Part shown: positions 8,574 through 16,631 of the stretch, piece after piece
Layout: each line of letters begins with the position of its first letter
Numbering within the stretch: position 1 is the first letter of the stretch
Source of the DNA: Rhodocyclaceae bacterium UBA2271
Lineage (GTDB): Bacteria; Pseudomonadota; Gammaproteobacteria; Burkholderiales; Rhodocyclaceae
Direction: 5' to 3'
NCBI GenBank assembly: GCA_002347405.1
Contig: DDXB01000041.1
Span: forward strand, 82,900-121,504
DNA length: 38,605 nucleotides
The notes under the pieces: generated by a model
What the model was told of the DNA's origin: nothing
What the model saw: only the letters and a program-made list of their open reading frames with translations
The model's database searches: none
Made by a program: the position numbers and the translations under genes

Positions 8574-8816
8574 CTACCGACGCCGAATACGAATTTCATG
8601 CGTACCGTCGTCGCGGACAGCTTCCTGCCAGGCAAACCCATTGTTGCGTAATACATTCAACAGGGGAACGGGATGGCAATACACCAGCAATACCAGTTCG
8701 CCATCAGCTGGCAGGCTATCCAGAGCCGCAAGGGTCTGCTCAAGGGGCTCCGGCGGTTGCAATTCGCGACCGTCAATCACCTGACAGGCGGCCGAAGTCA
8801 ATTTTTCGTCGGACAC
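8574..8816 (-). CDS. DUF2249 protein
   Basis: 80-aa cytoplasmic protein with the DUF2249 pattern: IDGRELQPPEPLEQTLAALDSLPADGELVLLVYCHPVPLL, then a C-terminal strand pair. The fold is TusA-like. DUF2249 proteins often accompany hemerythrins and nitric-oxide or nitrite reductase genes; no reaction is established. It overlaps the hemerythrin reading frame by 19 bp and is probably translationally coupled to it. Confidence 0.8.
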   Translation of the reverse strand: MSDEKLTSAACQVIDGRELQPPEPLEQTLAALDSLPADGELVLLVYCHPVPLLNVLRNNGFAWQEAVRDDGTHEIRIRRR

Positions 8817-9259
8817 CCTGGCTCCAGACTATCGTGAAGTTGCGCAGCCAAACCATCAGCCTGTGCTGCCAGCGAGCTGTCACACATCGGGTAAAGAATA
8901 TTTTCTTCTTTCAGGTTGTGCTGCTGCATGAATACCAGCAGTGTTTCGGCAGCCCCGGCGAAAGCATCGCCAGACTGTGCCGTCTGCGCGCTGCGCATTT
9001 GCCCGATCAGTTCGCGCATACGAGCGTGCTCGATACGCATCATCTGGGTTGGACCACCGGCCATCCCGGTAGCCGCTTCGAAAGCGGGAAACAACAAGGA
9101 CTCTTCGGTGCGGAAATGATCTTCGATGGCATCACCCAAGCGGCTCAGCAACACCTGGCATTGTGGCCAGTTGCCTTCTGCCGCAGCTGCCTCGGCATCT
9201 ACGAACAGGTCATCGCAATACTTGTGGTGGTGACGCAAGGACTCGGTCAACATGATCAT
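8798..9259 (-). CDS. Hemerythrin HHE-domain protein
   Basis: 153-aa four-helix-bundle di-iron protein. Likely iron ligands are in HHHKYCD (10-12), H48 and E52 (DHFRTEESLLFP), H78 (RIEHARMREL), and H114 and E118 (QQHNLKEENILYP). Bacterial hemerythrins of this kind bind O2 or NO or help repair iron centres. It is the first gene of the cluster with the DUF2249 and NnrS/COX1-like genes. A perfect FNR/DNR box upstream (9319-9332) predicts anaerobic or NO-dependent expression. ATG 9259 is used; ATG 9253 is also possible. Confidence 0.88.
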   Translation of the reverse strand: MIMLTESLRHHHKYCDDLFVDAEAAAAEGNWPQCQVLLSRLGDAIEDHFRTEESLLFPAFEAATGMAGGPTQMMRIEHARMRELIGQMRSAQTAQSGDAFAGAAETLLVFMQQHNLKEENILYPMCDSSLAAQADGLAAQLHDSLEPGCPTKN

Positions 9260-9283
9260 GGCTACTTACGGGTGAATGACAAG

Positions 9284-9332
9284 ACGGTTCATTCTCTTCC
9301 CAGCGTGCGCCACAAGCCTTGATGCGAATCAA
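9284..9332 (-). promoter_or_regulatory. Perfect FNR/DNR box and class II promoter of the hemerythrin operon
   Basis: TTGATGCGAATCAA at 9319-9332 is a full-consensus FNR-type palindrome. On the minus strand, 22 nt later, is GAGAAT (9296-9291), a fair -10, giving a start near 9284 with the box at -41.5. The 5' leader would be about 25 nt. Either FNR or the two DNR-like proteins could use it, because all carry E-xx-SR. Confidence 0.75.
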
Positions 9333-9410
9333 GGGCTCAGCTTCCAGGAACGCCTACTTCTAGCTGTGGAAGCCAGCCAATCAAGCACCTAAGCTGCGCG
9401 CAGCGGGGCG

Positions 9411-10670
9411 TCATGCTTCAGGCGTATCCACCGGCAAGGCAATGCTGTTGTCCTTACTGTAGCGGTAGTCGTTGAAGATGTGCTCGGCGGTCAGCAGCGC
9501 GTAGCTGTCGTCGGGCAGGCGCACTGTGGTGTCCTTGAGGCGATAGGTGTAATGGCCGCAGGTCCACAGGTCGAAATTGCGCATCTGGGTACACAGGCAG
9601 GTCTTATCCCAGACCTTGATCTTTTTGGCGCCGGGATGGGCGGCCACTTCCCGATTGAAGGCCTGGATGTACTGGCAGTTGCCGTTGGCGTCGAGGATGT
9701 AGCCATAGGCTTCGCAGTTGGGGCGAATGCCATCGCCGATGGCCGGGCTGTTCTTCAGCATGCGCATCGGATAGCCGGTCGGCGAAATGCCATTGACCTC
9801 GATGTCGTCTTCACTGGCCTTGAAATATTCCTGCTTGATGTCGTCGGGCAGGCCACATTCCTTCGACACGGTAAACCGGGTTGCCACCTGCACGGCCGTC
9901 GCGCCATGTTCGAGAAAGTCGACGGCATCACTGCCGGTGAAGATGCCCCCCGCCGGAATCAGCGGAATGTCGAGTTGTTCGGCAGCCATCCAGGCGCGGA
10001 TTTCGGCGACGATGGTATGCAGGTCGTATTGCGCCCAATCCATGCCAAATCCCAGATGCCCGCCCGCCAGCGGTCCTTCGATGACCACGTAGTCGGGCAG
10101 GCGCCGGGTGCGGGCGCTCTTCTTCAGGAACAGTTGCAGCGCACGCAATGAAGACACGATGATGCCGAGCTTGGCGTCGCGAAAACGCGGATGATCTTCC
10201 ATCATGGCAAACGAACCCAGATGCAGGCCGGCCGCCAGCGTGATGCCATCGATGCCGGCATCCAGCGCCGAACACAGACGCACCCGCAAGGTCTCGCGGG
10301 GCGCATTCATGGTCAGTTTTTCCATGCAGTTGATGAGGATCAGCCCGGAACCGCGCTTGGCTTCCATGGTGCGGCCGACATGCATCTCGGTCGCCTCGGC
10401 CAGGCGTGCCAGGTCGAACTGCACGTCCGACTTGTCGTCATTGGCGACGTTGTATTTGTATTGCTTGAGCTTGTCCTTGACGTACTTGGTGTTATAGCGA
10501 CGGTCGGCCACCGTCGGCACCATCGCGTCGGAGATATGCCCGACGCCGCCCAGTCGCGCTGCCACGAGCGCCAGTTCGGTGGTCGAGATATCCACACCCA
10601 TGCCGCCGATGATGATCGGCACCAGCTCATGTTTGCCCAGTTGCAGGCGAAAATCATCCAAACGTTTCAT
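9411..10670 (-). CDS. Nitronate monooxygenase-family (2-nitropropane dioxygenase-like) flavoprotein
   Basis: 419-aa FMN-binding TIM-barrel protein. Family traits: IIIGGMGVDIS near the N terminus, LPDYVVIEGPLAGGHLGFG (phosphate-binding segment), IPLIPAGGIFTG and GATAVQVATRF. The start is ATG 10670 (MKRLDDF), with GAGGAAAG at good spacing; the GTG at 10691 extends the frame but precedes the Shine-Dalgarno. Beyond the barrel there is a C-terminal region of roughly 110 aa with several cysteines (CEAYGY, CQYIQAF, KTCLCTQ, WTCGHYTY) that I do not associate with classical NMO, so the true substrate is uncertain. It stands alone, followed by the 5' neighbour cluster with its own promoter. Confidence 0.8.
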   Translation of the reverse strand: MKRLDDFRLQLGKHELVPIIIGGMGVDISTTELALVAARLGGVGHISDAMVPTVADRRYNTKYVKDKLKQYKYNVANDDKSDVQFDLARLAEATEMHVGRTMEAKRGSGLILINCMEKLTMNAPRETLRVRLCSALDAGIDGITLAAGLHLGSFAMMEDHPRFRDAKLGIIVSSLRALQLFLKKSARTRRLPDYVVIEGPLAGGHLGFGMDWAQYDLHTIVAEIRAWMAAEQLDIPLIPAGGIFTGSDAVDFLEHGATAVQVATRFTVSKECGLPDDIKQEYFKASEDDIEVNGISPTGYPMRMLKNSPAIGDGIRPNCEAYGYILDANGNCQYIQAFNREVAAHPGAKKIKVWDKTCLCTQMRNFDLWTCGHYTYRLKDTTVRLPDDSYALLTAEHIFNDYRYSKDNSIALPVDTPEA

Positions 10671-10808
10671 TGTCGCTTTCCTCGACTTCACCCGGCAGCT
10701 TGTCCGTCAGGCTGGAGCCTAAGTTATAGGCTCCAATGATAGCCGATGCCGCCCGCGCCGTCGCGCAGCAGGGAGGCCATCAGGCCGGAAGCGGCCCGAA
10801 GAGGCTGC

Positions 10809-11019
10809 GCCGACTTTTGAAATAGCCTTGCCGCCGGGCCGTCCCAAGACAAGACCGCAGGCCGCAGGACAGCCGAAGGCTGGTTCCGCGCAGCGGAATG
10901 CGACTTTGTCGCACACAAGGCGAGACGCGGCACCAGCGCAATCCGCACCTCAACCAACAACGAAGCGCCCCGTAACAGACGAGCGATGCGACCCATAGTC
11001 ACATCCCCCGCGAAGGGGA
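10809..11019. repeat. Long dispersed intergenic repeat, copy A
   Basis: 10824-10848 matches 24137-24161 at 24 of 25 bp, and 10916 to about 10990 matches 24163-24234 with few changes and small gaps. Copy A holds an extra stretch of about 67 nt (10849-10915) with a small hairpin (AGCC-gaa-GGCT at about 10871). It ends near a TCCCC-cgcgaa-GGGGA hairpin (11004-11019). 10809-10820 also carries the GCGCCGACTTTT core of the short repeat. It fills most of the 368-bp gap between the NMO-like gene and phaC. I see no gene in it. Confidence 0.7.
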
Positions 11020-11038
11020 CGTCGGAAGGGGGCGGGCC

Positions 11039-12769
11039 CTACTCCAGAACGTAGGTGCCCGGAGCATCCGCACGGGCCGGATAGGCCCTGTTGGACAGGG
11101 CTTGCGGCTTGCCCAGCGCACCTGACTGTGGCTTGAGCCAGTGCATCCAGTCCTCCCACCAGCTGCCTTCATGATGCGCCGCACGCTCGCGCCAGTCTTC
11201 GGCATTGTCATGGCGCTCGGTGTCACCGACCCAGTATTCGCGCTTGGGCGGGTTCACCACCGGGTTGACGATGCCGAAGATATGCCCGGAACTCGATAAC
11301 ACGTAGCGCTTGGGTCCTGCCACCAGATTGTTCAGGCGGAAGGTCTGTTTCCATGGTGCAATGTGGTCATCCGCCGCCGCCACGGCATAGACGGGCTGAA
11401 CGATGCAGGAAAGGTCAATCGGTTGGCCGGCAATCTCCAAGGCGTCCTTCTTGACCAGCTTGTTGTCGAGATAAAAGTTGCGCAGGTACCAAGTGTGCAT
11501 TCTGGCAGGCATGCGCGTGGTATCCATGTTCCAGAACAGCACATCGAAGGGCGGCGGCGGCTCGCCATACAGGTAGCCATGGACGACGTAGTGCCAGATC
11601 AGGCTGTTCGAGCGCAGCAGGCGAAAGGCGGCGGCCATCTCCTTGCCATCGAGGAAACCTTTTTGTGCCATGTTGTTGGCCAGATACTTGAAGCTGCCTT
11701 CATCCAGAAAGACTTCGACGTCACCCGGCTTGTGGTAATCCACCAAAGTGGTGAAAAAACTTGCGCTCGCCACCGGCACGTCCTTGGCAGCATAGTGGCG
11801 GTTCGCCCAGGCCAGATAAGCAGACAGAGCGGCTCCCCCGATGCAATAACCTGCCGCATGCACCTTGTCGCTCTGCGCGATGCTCCGCACCGCGGCGATG
11901 GCGGCGCCAATGCCTTCGGTCAGGTAATCGTCGAAACCGACATCGGCCATCGCGGCATCCGGGTTCTTCCAACTGGTAATAAAGACGTCGAAACCCTGTC
12001 CGAGCAGGAATTTGACGAGGCTCTTTTTCGGCGTCAGGTCGAGGATGTAATACTTGTTGATCCACGGCGTAACGATCAGGATCGGTGTCCGATAGGTCTG
12101 CGTTGCGGTCGGGGCATAATGGATCACTTCGAGCAGACGATTTTGCAGCACCACCTTGCCGGGCGTCGTCGCGAGATTGACGCCGACCTTGAAATCATCC
12201 GGTCGCGTCATGCGGATGTTGCCGGCCAGCGCGTCCTCCAGGAAAATGCGCATGCCGCGCAACAGGCTTTCACCGTTGCTCTCGACAGCTTTTCGCAGCG
12301 CCACCGGGTTGCTCAACAGGAAGTTGGTCGGTGCCATCGCATTGAGCCACTTGCGCCACCAGAACGCGGCACGGCGGCGATCCCGGTTCGACAGGCCGGG
12401 CGACCGGTAGAGCATGTCCTGAATGTGGTGGGTAGTCAGCAGATACCATTCCTTGGCGACATCCCAGGTCGCCGATTCCTGCCACACCGGATCGACAAAC
12501 CGGGTATCGTCCGGATGCGGCTTCTCGACATCTTCACTTGGCAGCCCGAACATGCGCTGCCAGGAATGCCATTGCAGCGCCAACACGCGGGTTGATAATT
12601 CCGCGGCGGCTTCGGCGAGTTCCTGCGGGTGGGTCGCCCAGGCCAGTTGGGCATGCAGCAAGGGCACGGCCATGCCCAGTGGATCGATATTGCTTTCCAC
12701 CGCCTCATTGATCGCGCGGAAAGTCTGGTGCGGCGTCATTGCGGCGGTCGTGTACTTGCTGGTTGCCAT
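11039..12769 (-). CDS. phaC: Class I poly(3-hydroxyalkanoate) synthase
   Basis: 576-aa PHA synthase that polymerises (R)-3-hydroxyacyl-CoA at the surface of storage granules; about the usual class I length (C. necator enzyme 589 aa). The lipase-like box is GYCIGG with nucleophile C309. The catalytic Asp lies in AAADDHIAP (467/468) and the His in SSSGHIFG (H496). The N-terminal region LALQWHSWQRMFG and the PTNFLLSNP block are typical. No phaA/phaB/phaP lies next to it. An FNR-type box at 12907-12920 with CACAAT 22 nt downstream suggests activation under low oxygen. Confidence 0.95.
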   Translation of the reverse strand: MATSKYTTAAMTPHQTFRAINEAVESNIDPLGMAVPLLHAQLAWATHPQELAEAAAELSTRVLALQWHSWQRMFGLPSEDVEKPHPDDTRFVDPVWQESATWDVAKEWYLLTTHHIQDMLYRSPGLSNRDRRRAAFWWRKWLNAMAPTNFLLSNPVALRKAVESNGESLLRGMRIFLEDALAGNIRMTRPDDFKVGVNLATTPGKVVLQNRLLEVIHYAPTATQTYRTPILIVTPWINKYYILDLTPKKSLVKFLLGQGFDVFITSWKNPDAAMADVGFDDYLTEGIGAAIAAVRSIAQSDKVHAAGYCIGGAALSAYLAWANRHYAAKDVPVASASFFTTLVDYHKPGDVEVFLDEGSFKYLANNMAQKGFLDGKEMAAAFRLLRSNSLIWHYVVHGYLYGEPPPPFDVLFWNMDTTRMPARMHTWYLRNFYLDNKLVKKDALEIAGQPIDLSCIVQPVYAVAAADDHIAPWKQTFRLNNLVAGPKRYVLSSSGHIFGIVNPVVNPPKREYWVGDTERHDNAEDWRERAAHHEGSWWEDWMHWLKPQSGALGKPQALSNRAYPARADAPGTYVLE

Positions 12770-12871
12770 GTTCCACTCTCCTTTGGCAACCGCTTCACAG
12801 CTTCACGCCGCTAGCACAATGGGCGGAGCAACCGCTGCGGTGGCCATGACAAAAACCCTGCTGCCAGAATG

Positions 12872-12920
12872 CGCTATGATTGTGTCAAGGGGTCGTGATC
12901 ATGATGTTGATCTGTGTCAA
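12872..12920 (-). promoter_or_regulatory. FNR-type box between phaC and uspA
   Basis: TTGATCTGTGTCAA at 12907-12920 is identical to the box at 18999-19012. Towards phaC, 22 nt separate it from CACAAT (12884-12879), giving a start near 12872 in class II layout and a leader of about 100 nt. Towards uspA no -10 fits before the ATG, so activation of phaC looks more likely. A TATGAT at 12874-12879 on the plus strand could be the uspA -10, but no -35 is correctly spaced. Confidence 0.55.
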
Positions 12921-12953
12921 GCGCCACCCCCGTGCCAACCGATGGAGGGAAAC

Positions 12954-13397
12954 ATGTTCAAGCACATTCTCGTTCCAACCGATGGTTCTCAACTATCATC
13001 AGAAGCCGTCAAGCGGGCCGTCAGCTTTGCCGCCGAGTCGGGTGCGCAAATCACCTTTTTCTATGCCAAGCCCGAGTATCCGATCGCTTTTTTCGGCGAA
13101 GGTGCCCTGATTGATCCGACGACACCGGAGAAATTCGCCGAAATGGCCGACAAGCAGGCCAAAAAAATACTTGGCGCCTGCGAGAAACTGGCACAGGACA
13201 GCAAGGTCAAGTGCTCGTCACTTGCCGTAACCAGCGACATCCCCTTCGAAGCCGTCATCGCGGGGGCGGAGACCACCGGCTGCGACCTCATCTTCATGGC
13301 ATCCCACGGACGCCGCGGCTTCAGTGGTTTATTGCTTGGCTCCGAAACGCAAAAGGTGCTGACACACTCGAAGGTTCCGGTACTGGTCTATCGTTAG
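12954..13397 (+). CDS. Universal stress protein, UspA family
   Basis: 147-aa Usp-domain protein. It begins MFKHILVPTDGSQLSSEAV, has DLIFMASHGRRGFSGLLLGS (the G-2x-G-9x-G(S/T) ATP-binding pattern) and ends VPVLVYR. The start is ATG 12954 with GGAGGGA 4-10 nt before it; the frame is open far upstream only because it lies opposite phaC. Usp proteins bind ATP and aid survival under anoxia or starvation. The stop codon overlaps the ccoH stop by 3 bp tail to tail. Confidence 0.92.
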   Translation: MFKHILVPTDGSQLSSEAVKRAVSFAAESGAQITFFYAKPEYPIAFFGEGALIDPTTPEKFAEMADKQAKKILGACEKLAQDSKVKCSSLAVTSDIPFEAVIAGAETTGCDLIFMASHGRRGFSGLLLGSETQKVLTHSKVPVLVYR

Positions 13398-13909
13398 CCA
13401 CCGCCGATGACCGTTTCGTTGGCGGCGGGCAGCACCACGCTGCCCATCAGCCGCCAGGTTTTCGCTTCATCCTCGATCAGCACCAGCCGGTGACCGGATG
13501 CCGTCGTTTGCAAGCTCCCGACATAGGCATCACCAGCGGGTTTGAGAACGCTTCTCTGATCCTGGCCGGCGCGGGTCGGATGCGATACCGTCACGAGCAA
13601 GGCTGAGGGCATTGGCATATCCGCCTGCAGGGAGCTAAGCCGGATGCGAATGCTGTCGCTCGTCAGACGCAGGCCGGCGGCAATGCCCAGTTCTTCCGCA
13701 CGCCGGCTTTTCGCCAGCGTCTCCCCGATCATTTGCCCCTGCTTGTAATAATCCTCGGTCACCAATCCATCGTTGGTCACCACGGCCGCCCAGGCAAAGG
13801 CAAGTCCCACGACCACGGAAGTGGCCGGTAACGCCATGAGGAACCAGGGCCAGGGTTCCCGATACCAGGGTTTTGGATTTTGTATCACTGGAGTGGTCAT
13901 AATGTTCAT
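13394..13909 (-). CDS. ccoH: FixH/CcoH-family cbb3 oxidase assembly protein
   Basis: 171-aa protein with one N-terminal TM (about 22-45, PWFLMALPATSVVVGLAFAWAAV). Then comes the FixH hallmark segment DGLVTEDYYKQGQMI and a periplasmic beta-rich domain with HRLVLIEDEAKTWRLMG. It helps assemble cbb3-type cytochrome oxidase. It lies 17 bp after ccoG on the same strand, probably in one transcript. ATG 13909 is used; ATG 13900 (MTTPV) is an equal alternative. Confidence 0.88.
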   Translation of the reverse strand: MNIMTTPVIQNPKPWYREPWPWFLMALPATSVVVGLAFAWAAVVTNDGLVTEDYYKQGQMIGETLAKSRRAEELGIAAGLRLTSDSIRIRLSSLQADMPMPSALLVTVSHPTRAGQDQRSVLKPAGDAYVGSLQTTASGHRLVLIEDEAKTWRLMGSVVLPAANETVIGGG

Positions 13910-13926
13910 TCGTATTGCATGGGAAA

Positions 13927-15342
13927 TCAGGGAATCAGGAAAGTGGCCTTTTCATGCACGGCCATCCCGCTGTTGTTTTCTGCCTGGACATCAAAATAAA
14001 TCATGTGCGCGCCCTTCTGGCCGGATTCCAACGGAACGCGGACCAGGATCGGCAAGGTCTTGGTTGAGACTGGTGGCACCTCGATCGAACTCTCACCTTC
14101 CAGCCTGATGTCATTGAGACCGGTCACCACCACCGTGTAACGATGAGCTTGCTCGGTCACATTCATCACCTGCAGGCGGTAGACGTTCTCGATCAGGCCA
14201 CCCTCGACTTCGCGCGCCAGGATGGCCCGGTCACGCAGCACATTGACGCGCAGATCAGCCTTGTTGGCCAGTCCCCAGATCAGCGCCAGGGTGATGCCGA
14301 CCAGAATGACGGTGTAGATGATGATGCGCGGGCGGAGGATGTGGCCGACGATCTCCTTCCAACCCCAGTGCTTCTCCAGTGCATTCTCGGTGGTATACCG
14401 GATCAGGCCCTTGGGATAGTTCATCTGCGCCATCACGTCGTCGCAAGCGTCGATGCAGGCAGCGCAGCCGATGCACTCGTATTGCAGGCCGTCGCGGATG
14501 TCAATGCCGGTCGGGCAGACCTGCACGCAAATATCGCAATCAACGCAGTCGCCCTTGCCGACAGCCTTGGGATCAACGCCCTTCTTGCGCGGGCCGCGTG
14601 GCTCACCGCGCTCAGGGTCATAGGTGATCACCAGCGTGTCGGGATCGAACATGACGCCCTGGAAACGCGCATAGGGACACATGTACAGGCACACCTGTTC
14701 GCGCATGTGCCCGGCGAAGGCATAGGTGAAGGCGGCGTAAAAGAATATCCAGAAGGCTTCCCAGGGACCCAGATTCCATGACCAGAACGAAACCCAGAGT
14801 TCCTTGATCGGAGTGAAATAGCCCACCAGGGTAAAGCCGGTCCAGAGCGCCAGTAAAACCCAGGCACCGTATTTGAGGGCGCGCAAACTGAACCTGCGGC
14901 CATCGAGCGGCGCCTTGTCGAGCTTGATGCGGGCGCTACGCTTGCCTTCGATCTTCTCCTCGATCCACATGAAGATCTCGGTATAGACCGTCTGCGGACA
15001 GGCATAGCCGCACCACAGGCGTCCCGCCACCGCCGTAAACAAAAACAGCGCGTAAGCCGAGATGATCAGGATGATGGCGAGGAAAAACACATCCTGCGGC
15101 CACAATACCAGCCCGAAAATGTAGAACTTGCGATTGACCAGATCGAGCAGCACGGCCTGCCGGTCATTCCATTGCAGCCACGGCAAACCGTAATACAGCA
15201 ACTGCGTAAACCAGACCAACACCCAGCGCCAGGTCGCGAATATGCCGGTCACCGAACGCACCTGGATTTTTTTGCGCGCCTTGTAGAGACCCTCTTCCGC
15301 TACAGGAGCGGCGGCGGCATCTTGGGAATTTTTCTGGTTCAT
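13927..15342 (-). CDS. ccoG: CcoG/FixG-type membrane polyferredoxin
   Basis: 471-aa membrane protein. N-terminal TM helices include YGLPWLQWNDRQAVLLDL and AVAGRLWCGYACPQTVYTEIFMWIE. Two [4Fe-4S] motifs follow in the cytoplasm (CVDCDICVQVCPTGIDI and CIGCAACIDACDDVM). Another TM and a C-terminal Ig-like periplasmic domain complete it. CcoG is a cupric reductase supplying Cu(I) for cbb3 assembly. It sits downstream of ccoNOQP, beyond a terminator-like hairpin (15454-15481), and just before ccoH. Confidence 0.95.
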   Translation of the reverse strand: MNQKNSQDAAAAPVAEEGLYKARKKIQVRSVTGIFATWRWVLVWFTQLLYYGLPWLQWNDRQAVLLDLVNRKFYIFGLVLWPQDVFFLAIILIISAYALFLFTAVAGRLWCGYACPQTVYTEIFMWIEEKIEGKRSARIKLDKAPLDGRRFSLRALKYGAWVLLALWTGFTLVGYFTPIKELWVSFWSWNLGPWEAFWIFFYAAFTYAFAGHMREQVCLYMCPYARFQGVMFDPDTLVITYDPERGEPRGPRKKGVDPKAVGKGDCVDCDICVQVCPTGIDIRDGLQYECIGCAACIDACDDVMAQMNYPKGLIRYTTENALEKHWGWKEIVGHILRPRIIIYTVILVGITLALIWGLANKADLRVNVLRDRAILAREVEGGLIENVYRLQVMNVTEQAHRYTVVVTGLNDIRLEGESSIEVPPVSTKTLPILVRVPLESGQKGAHMIYFDVQAENNSGMAVHEKATFLIP

Positions 15343-15453
15343 GACTTACGTCGTCTCAATGGGGTACACAAGGCGGGGCGTTCCCGGAGGTCTGCCTTCG
15401 CACACCTTTTCATTATCGCCCATGCGACACCCACCCACCAAAGGTCGGCGAGA

Positions 15454-15481
15454 AACTCTCGGCCGGTCATGGCCGAGAGTT
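15454..15481 (-). terminator. Terminator-like hairpin after ccoP
   Basis: AACTCTCGGCC and GGCCGAGAGTT form a perfect 11-bp stem with a 6-nt loop, 16 bp after the ccoP stop. On the minus strand it is followed by a short T-rich run (TTTCTC), so it may stop or attenuate the ccoNOQP transcript before ccoG. Confidence 0.7.
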
Positions 15482-15497
15482 GATAAACATCGTGTGA

Positions 15498-16433
15498 CTA
15501 TTGCGCAGCGACTGGCTTGACGCCACCGCCCAGCCCCCAGACATAGGCGGTCAGCAGATGCACCCTGGCTTCGCCAATGAATTCGCCATAGGGTGGCATT
15601 TGATTGGTGATGCCCTTGGTGACGATCTCGATCATCTTGTCTTCGCGCGAGCCGTGCAGCCAGATTTTGTCGGTCAGGTTCGGATAGCCGGCCGCTTCCA
15701 TGCCTTTCGCATCGACGCCATGACAGGCCGCGCAGGCTTGCGGATAGAGTTCCTGGCCACGCTGGATACGCACCGAGTCGGCCGTCAAACCGGACAGGGA
15801 ACGTACATAATGCACGACATCCTTGACCTGCTCGGCGTCCATGTCGGGCTTGGTGCCCATCGGGGGCATCACGCCCATCCGGCCGAGCGTGATGCTCTCC
15901 TTGATTCTCTCGGGCGTGCCACCCCACAGCCAGTCGCCGTCCTTCAGGTTGGGGAAGCCCGGCGAGCCGCCGGCGTCGCCGCCATGGCACTGGGCGCAGT
16001 AGGTCTGGAACAGCCGCGCGCCCATTTCCCTGGCTTCCGGGTTGGCCGCCACGGACATGATGTCCTGCTCGAGGAACTGGTTGAATTTAGGGCCATATTG
16101 CACCTCGGCCGCCTGCATCTCGGCTTCGTACTGGCCGCGCGCCGTCCAGCCAAAGCTGCCCGCCATGTTGCCGAGGCCGGGATAAAGTGCGAGATAAACC
16201 AGCGCGAACACCACGGTGATGTAAAACATCCAGCGCCACCAGTTGGGCATCGGGTTGCTGTATTCCTCGAGGTTCTCGTCCCAGACGTGGCCGGTGACCT
16301 CGCCGGGCTTGTGTTTGGCCGAACCCTGTACCCATAAAAAAACGGCGCAGCCGATGATGCTGACGATGACGATGACGATGACGTAGTAGTTCCAGAAACC
16401 GTGGACGAAATCGCTCGTGTTCTTGAAATCCAT
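15498..16433 (-). CDS. ccoP: cbb3-type cytochrome c oxidase subunit III (dihaem cytochrome c)
   Basis: 311 aa. N-terminal TM (about 14-38) anchors two periplasmic cytochrome c domains with CAQCHGG and CAACHGV haem sites; axial-Met segments are MPPMGTKPD and NQMPPYGEF. It carries electrons from soluble cytochromes to CcoO and CcoN. Start ATG 16433 has AAAGGAA at good spacing. It follows ccoQ by 12 bp in the ccoNOQP operon. Confidence 0.96.
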   Translation of the reverse strand: MDFKNTSDFVHGFWNYYVIVIVIVSIIGCAVFLWVQGSAKHKPGEVTGHVWDENLEEYSNPMPNWWRWMFYITVVFALVYLALYPGLGNMAGSFGWTARGQYEAEMQAAEVQYGPKFNQFLEQDIMSVAANPEAREMGARLFQTYCAQCHGGDAGGSPGFPNLKDGDWLWGGTPERIKESITLGRMGVMPPMGTKPDMDAEQVKDVVHYVRSLSGLTADSVRIQRGQELYPQACAACHGVDAKGMEAAGYPNLTDKIWLHGSREDKMIEIVTKGITNQMPPYGEFIGEARVHLLTAYVWGLGGGVKPVAAQ

Positions 16434-16445
16434 GACGAATTCCTT

Positions 16446-16625
16446 TCAGTTGTGCTTTTGGCCCACTGCATTCTCCTGGCTGGCTGGCTCGTCGTCGTCG
16501 AGCGGCAGTCTGGCCGCTTCATCGAACGCTTGCTTGCGCTTGGAGGAGTACGCCCATGCCACGATGCCGATGAACGCGCCGAACACCAGCACCGTGAAGA
16601 GGGAACGCAGGTCGTTGATATCCAT
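16446..16625 (-). CDS. ccoQ: cbb3-type oxidase small subunit CcoQ
   Basis: 59-aa protein found by translating the gap between ccoO and ccoP. It starts MDINDLRSLFTVLVFGAF, with one TM (about 7-26: LFTVLVFGAFIGIVAWAYS), then a basic SSKRKQAFDEAA and an acidic LPLDDDE tail, ending at TGA 16446-16448. Size, topology and position are those of CcoQ/FixQ, which stabilises the cbb3 complex. It lies 6 bp after the ccoO stop. Confidence 0.93.
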   Translation of the reverse strand: MDINDLRSLFTVLVFGAFIGIVAWAYSSKRKQAFDEAARLPLDDDEPASQENAVGQKHN

Positions 16626-16631
16626 TTTGGC

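Noticed and set aside
12423..12953. N-terminal extension of the uspA reading frame by 177 codons
   Set aside because: It is antisense to phaC; a good Shine-Dalgarno and the family start are at 12954.
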